NCBI GenBank assembly: GCA_030867875.1
Contig: JAOWCC010001501.1
Span: 27,610,792 to 27,674,791, forward strand
Source: Actinernus sp. WN-2022
Lineage: Eukaryota > Cnidaria > Anthozoa > Actiniaria > Actinernidae
Length of the DNA stretch: 64,000 nt
Direction: 5' to 3'
In this document: positions 63,470-64,000 of the stretch, piece after piece
Layout: each line of letters opens with the position of its first letter
Numbering within the stretch: position 1 is the first letter of the stretch
Notes under the pieces: model-generated
What the model was told of the DNA's origin: nothing
Database searches by the model: none
What the model saw: only the letters and a program-made list of their open reading frames with translations
Position numbers and translations under genes: made by a program

Positions 63470-64000
63470 ACTCGTACCACTTTTGAATGATATGGCTTCC
63501 CATAACGATGGAGTACATACCACACTCCGGACCTACCAGAAGCTCGATGGAGGAACTTTTCTAGCCTGCAGCAAAGCCCCATTCGCACGACACAATGCCA
63601 CAGAACCGGAGCCAGCTGCAGGATCTCGACCATTGGTAGACACAGAATTCGTGCGCTGGAGATGGAACCGAAATGTTTGGAATGGGAACCGCAAGCTGCT
63701 GCCCTTCCAGATCGAGGAGATCCCAACCAACCGATAAGTGTCTCTGCTATCGACCCGCGACCGCAACTCCAAGCTGGCAGAAGAAGCTCTACTGCTGCAG
63801 CAAAACAACTGGAGGGCCAACATTGCACGCCTCCAGGTGTTGGGTTTCCAGAATTTGCCATCCTCTTCGGCCAGGTCGTTCGACAGTACACTTCTAGCAG
63901 TATCTGTCTCTCTCGCTACCGACCAAACCTCTCTCCACCCTGGATGGCCAACAAGAAAGCCGATGCTATGCTGGGCTCCAAAAGGTCTGGGAAAGATCCT
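63470..64000. other. Unassigned region with possible coding remnant
   Basis: GC content rises and both strands have frames of up to 144 codons. On the plus strand SKLAEEALLLQQNNWRANIA then RLQVLGFQNLP (63768-63860) looks most protein-like and may be part of a retroelement ORF. I do not recognise a family, and the region is cut by the window end. Confidence 0.25.

Overview
This is eukaryotic, animal-type DNA, most likely from a cnidarian and plausibly a stony coral (inference). The base composition is AT-rich, genes are split into short exons with GT/AG introns, and intergenic and intronic DNA is packed with small inverted-repeat transposons, LINE tails, SINE-like units and minisatellites. I see no bacterial operons, no CRISPR array and no viral genome.

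The one host gene I can support is a TRPA-family cation channel on the + strand. Fifteen exons run from 396 to 40085 with compatible splice phases and give 798 contiguous residues from the window edge to the stop. They encode the last ankyrin repeats (396-6904), a pre-S1 linker (8130-13842), S1-S2 (15503-15793), S3 (26398-26519), S4-S5 (27143-27350), pore and S6 (31411-31572), a TRP-like segment (32891-33298) and a C-terminal coiled coil (39885-40085). The N-terminal exons lie left of the window.

Introns and the downstream region are mosaics of repeats. (1) 3.1-4.4 kb: inverted-repeat element carrying a RecQ-like helicase fragment. (2) 6.1-6.77 kb: tandem array that copies the 3' splice site and first bases of an ankyrin exon. 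(3) 10.0-15.1 kb: LINE remnant, several TIR elements and a 158-bp tandem repeat. (4) 15.8-21.9 kb: LINE 3' end split by a nested pile of TA-flanked TIR elements, with a 450-bp palindrome inside. (5) 24.9-31.4 kb: foldback MITEs, a possible Penelope-like fragment with a hammerhead-like motif, and a broken LINE with endonuclease and reverse transcriptase. (6) 31.8-32.7 kb: SINE fragment with a hugely expanded trinucleotide tail. (7) 34.4-39.65 kb: possible 4.9-kb Helentron-like insertion inside an older MITE. (8) 41.1-43.74 kb: about 22 copies of a 111-bp unit enclosed by imperfect inverted termini. (9) 48-55 kb: Helentron-like non-autonomous elements, including three nearly identical ~0.9-kb tandem copies. 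(10) 56.3-59.56 kb: long-TIR element whose arms contain AGGTCA-type arrays. (11) 60.2-64 kb: more RecQ-like fragments, a 1.4-kb inverted-repeat element with a tRNA-like module in each arm, and a GATCG-rich tandem repeat.

The main recurring theme is a family of elements with ACTCGGGC / GCCCGAGT ends and a short 3' hairpin. In one subfamily the last ~100 bp is recognisably derived from a RecQ-like helicase gene, including its Walker A codons. Repeat calls rest on matches I read by eye within this window. Family names are inferences from structure.
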